The notes beneath the pieces are model-generated. The model was not told the origin of the DNA. It worked only from the letters and a program-made list of their open reading frames with translations, and ran no database searches. Both the position numbers and the translations under genes were made by a program. Of a DNA stretch of 7,799 bases, positions 6,461 to 7,799 are shown piece after piece (positions within the stretch are counted from its first letter, which is position 1; the number at the start of each line of letters is the position of its first letter). The DNA is from Cycloclasticus sp. (GTDB lineage: Bacteria; Pseudomonadota; Gammaproteobacteria; Methylococcales; Cycloclasticaceae), in assembly GCA_016764415.1 (NCBI GenBank), contig JAESRY010000150.1:1-7799 (forward strand), written 5' to 3'.

Positions 6461-6547
6461 GGTTAGGAACGGGAAGGTTACAGTTTCCGCCGACGAAGTA
6501 TGAACAACAGCATTTTTAGATTCTAGTGGTTGTCTAACAACTAAGGG

Positions 6548-6553
6548 TATAAT
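6548..6553 (+). promoter_or_regulatory. Consensus -10 box just before the oxidoreductase gene
   Basis: TATAAT lies exactly 10 nt upstream of the ATG at 6564. No good -35 hexamer occurs at normal spacing; TTGTCT at 6530-6535 is only 12 nt away. A start site 6-8 nt downstream of the box would give an mRNA with almost no leader, which agrees with the absence of a usable Shine-Dalgarno (AAGGG at 6543-6547 is 16 nt from the ATG). A small dyad, TGGTTGT-CTA-ACAACTA, sits just upstream at 6527-6543. Confidence 0.35.
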
Positions 6554-6563
6554 TTATTTAACT

Positions 6564-7715
6564 ATGGGATTACTAAAAGAGTATTACGATGTGGTGGTTA
6601 TTGGCGGTGGTTTTTATGGTTGTTCGATAGCTATTGAATTACAAAAGAATGGTAAATCAGTCGCTTTACTGGAAAAAGAACCTGACTTAATGCAAAGGGC
6701 ATCCTATGCTAACCAGGCGCGTATACATCAGGGATACCACTACCCTAGAAGTATATTGACTGCTTTTCGGTCTAGGGTTAATTTTGACAAATTTATTAAC
6801 GAATTTAGCCAATGTGTCTATTCGGATTTTGATAAATATTACGCTATTGGTAAAAAGTCATCAAAAATTAATGCTGAACAGTTCCGAGTTTTTTGTGATC
6901 GGATAGGCGCTCCTTTGCAAAAAGTTCCTAAAAAAATAAGTGCTTTATTCAACCCAGAACTCGTCGAGAACGTTTTTAAAGTTCGAGAATATGCTTTCAA
7001 TACTGTGAAATTAAAAGACATCATGTTTAGTTTATTGGATCAGGAAAAAGTTGATGTTGCATTAAATAGCCAGGTTGAAAATATTAGTCAGTCTGCAAAT
7101 CTGTTAAAATTAAAATTTTTTAAAGAGGGTAAAGAAAACAGCCTCCAGAGCAAGTATATTTTAAATTGCACCTATTCTGGCATCAACCAGATAAGTAATA
7201 ACTCTGGTTTGAAGACTATACCGTTAAAACATGAGCTTACTGAGATGGCATTAATAGAAATGCCTGAAGAATTAACACATACTGGACTTACCGTCATGGA
7301 TGGCCCTTTTTTTTCAATTATGCCTTTTCCTGCTCGTGATTGTCATACTTTAAGCCATGTTCGCTATACCCCCCACGGTTACTGGCAAGATGACAACCAA
7401 AAAGCGTATACCTGTACGGAGCATTTTATCAATGCTAGTAAGCGTGAAAACAAATCTCCTGAGAATAGCCACTATACCCACATGATTAAAGATGCTGAGC
7501 GATACATGCCTATATTAAAAGAATGCAAGTACCTTGACTCAATTTGGGAAACTAAAACCATTTTACCTCAGAGCGAAGTTGATGATAGCCGGCCGATTCT
7601 ATTTCGACGCGATGAGAAATTAGTCAATGTAATATCAGTGATGGGCGGAAAAATTGATAACATTTTTGATATTAAAGATAAATTAAGAGAGTTACTGAAC
7701 ACAGAATGGAGTTAG
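6564..7715 (+). CDS. FAD-dependent oxidoreductase (DAO family)
   Basis: The 383-residue protein opens with a dinucleotide-binding fold: YDVVVIGGGFYGCS (8-21), with the Gly set G14, G16 and G19, and acidic E37 in ALLEKE for the FAD ribose. ASYANQARIHQGYHYPRS (46-63) is typical of the D-amino-acid-oxidase / 2-hydroxyacid oxidase-like group and probably contacts FAD or substrate. A substrate-binding beta domain fills the middle. The C-terminal GGKIDNIFDI (361-370) is the second FAD-contact region. There is no signal peptide, so the enzyme is cytoplasmic. The exact substrate is unknown; in this neighbourhood oxidation of a sugar, an amino sugar or an attached amino or hydroxy acid is a reasonable guess. 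The next gene starts 3 nt after its stop, so they form an operon. The ATG at 6564 is the only sensible start, though no Shine-Dalgarno precedes it. Confidence 0.88.
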   Translation: MGLLKEYYDVVVIGGGFYGCSIAIELQKNGKSVALLEKEPDLMQRASYANQARIHQGYHYPRSILTAFRSRVNFDKFINEFSQCVYSDFDKYYAIGKKSSKINAEQFRVFCDRIGAPLQKVPKKISALFNPELVENVFKVREYAFNTVKLKDIMFSLLDQEKVDVALNSQVENISQSANLLKLKFFKEGKENSLQSKYILNCTYSGINQISNNSGLKTIPLKHELTEMALIEMPEELTHTGLTVMDGPFFSIMPFPARDCHTLSHVRYTPHGYWQDDNQKAYTCTEHFINASKRENKSPENSHYTHMIKDAERYMPILKECKYLDSIWETKTILPQSEVDDSRPILFRRDEKLVNVISVMGGKIDNIFDIKDKLRELLNTEWS

Positions 7716-7717
7716 CA

Positions 7718-7799
7718 ATGAAAATAGACAGGTTTGTTTCTGTTATAGCGCCTTTATATAACGCTGAAGAATTAATTACGTCATACATTGAAGACACTA
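7718..7799 (+). CDS. Family 2 glycosyltransferase, N-terminal fragment (runs off right edge)
   Basis: Twenty-seven codons are visible. The sequence RFVSVIAPLYNAEELITSYI matches the first beta strand and P-loop-like start (VSVIAPLYN) of GT-A fold family 2 glycosyltransferases, which bind a nucleotide sugar. GGAG at 7708-7711, inside the end of the oxidoreductase gene, lies 6 nt before the ATG, and only two bases separate the stop and start codons, so the two genes are very likely co-translated. The catalytic DxD and the rest of the domain lie outside the window. Confidence 0.75.
   Translation, partial: MKIDRFVSVIAPLYNAEELITSYIEDT

Larger units (their letters stand above)
5950..6466 (+). pseudogene. 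IS3-family transposase (OrfB, rve integrase core) remnant
   Basis: The open frame 5950-6354 encodes 134 residues. Recognisable OrfB sequence begins about 6013 with HFNREG, then RVIRSLKKIIEWRGNPLAIR, PEYIRKTL, KPTQNAYIE and AKYERLGSHLFN. The residues before that (MNNLILFSYDQINTRS) are not transposase. The catalytic DNGPEY motif reads NNDPEY, so the second catalytic Asp is lost, and the first Asp region is missing. After NAYIEQF a 51-bp insertion separates FNR from the rest. Removing one G at 6346 restores the family frame (SIEQSQLLVAK), which then meets TAG at 6380-6382 where a Trp codon is expected, and continues LWSYNNERPHTA to a stop at 6464-6466. It is inactive. The 9-bp hairpin at 6002-6021 marks the junction with the deacetylase side. 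Confidence 0.85.
4826..6482 (+). mobile_element. Degenerate IS3-family element or IS-bracketed cassette
   Basis: The right end is the better defined. After the transposase relic comes a stretch ending in GGGAAGGTTACA (6471-6482), which resembles the ends of IS3-family elements; read inward from outside it begins with TG. The 20 bp at 6441-6460 recur inverted at 4849-4868 with one mismatch, and weaker similarity continues outward on both sides, placing the left end near 4826. The enclosed 1.66 kb is longer than a typical IS3 element, and its 5' two thirds hold a small ORF and a polysaccharide deacetylase instead of orfA and the start of orfB. No convincing target duplication was found. It could be a captured cassette, or recombination between IS copies that removed transposase sequence. 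Limits are approximate. Confidence 0.5.

Noticed and set aside
4822..6486. A target-site duplication (GTTC at 4822-4825 versus GTTT at 6483-6486) around the IS relic.
   Set aside because: The two differ by one base and the left end of the element is uncertain, so a duplication cannot be claimed.
1..7799. CRISPR array, tRNA, rRNA, riboswitch, toxin-antitoxin or phage genes.
   Set aside because: No regularly spaced repeats, cloverleaf sequences or relevant protein motifs were seen on either strand by reading; the region is explained by glycan genes and an IS relic.

Overview
The window looks like part of a surface-polysaccharide (O-antigen, capsule or exopolysaccharide) biosynthesis locus of an AT-rich Gram-negative bacterium. 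A gammaproteobacterium is most likely, because one protein is CmoA-like and the transposase relic and gene styles fit that group. This placement is inference from protein family resemblance; no rRNA, tRNA or housekeeping marker is present.

Layout from left to right. A SAM-dependent methyltransferase on the minus strand runs off the left edge (1-679). It is divergent from a CmoA-like methyltransferase on the plus strand (950-1672), and the 270-bp gap between them holds a 9-bp inverted repeat and a plausible promoter. A short convergent gap follows, then two minus-strand genes that probably form one unit: a family 4 glycosyltransferase (start near 4721) and downstream of it a Wzx/PST-type polysaccharide flippase (1894-3336).

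The right part is on the plus strand and is a patchwork. A small 43-codon ORF (5075-5206) overlaps by one base the start of a NodB-type polysaccharide deacetylase (5206-5943). Immediately after comes a decayed IS3-family transposase (homology about 6013-6466) with a lost catalytic Asp, a 51-bp in-frame insertion, a frameshift and a nonsense codon. A 20-bp sequence near the right end of this relic recurs inverted, 19 of 20 identical, at 4849-4868, so the deacetylase and the small ORF lie between what look like two ends of an IS3-type element. The locus resumes with an FAD-dependent oxidoreductase (6564-7715) and the first codons of a family 2 glycosyltransferase (7718 to the right edge).

How the genes may work together (inference): the glycosyltransferases assemble a lipid-linked repeat unit, the deacetylase, methyltransferases and oxidoreductase tailor sugars, and the flippase exports the unit. 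The frequent strand changes and the IS relic fit a locus built by repeated gene exchange. No CRISPR array, phage gene or known defence system was seen. The most unusual items are the IS-bracketed deacetylase with its coupled small ORF, the CmoA-like protein lacking the expected Cx-SAM-binding Arg, and the hairpin insertion inside the transposase relic.
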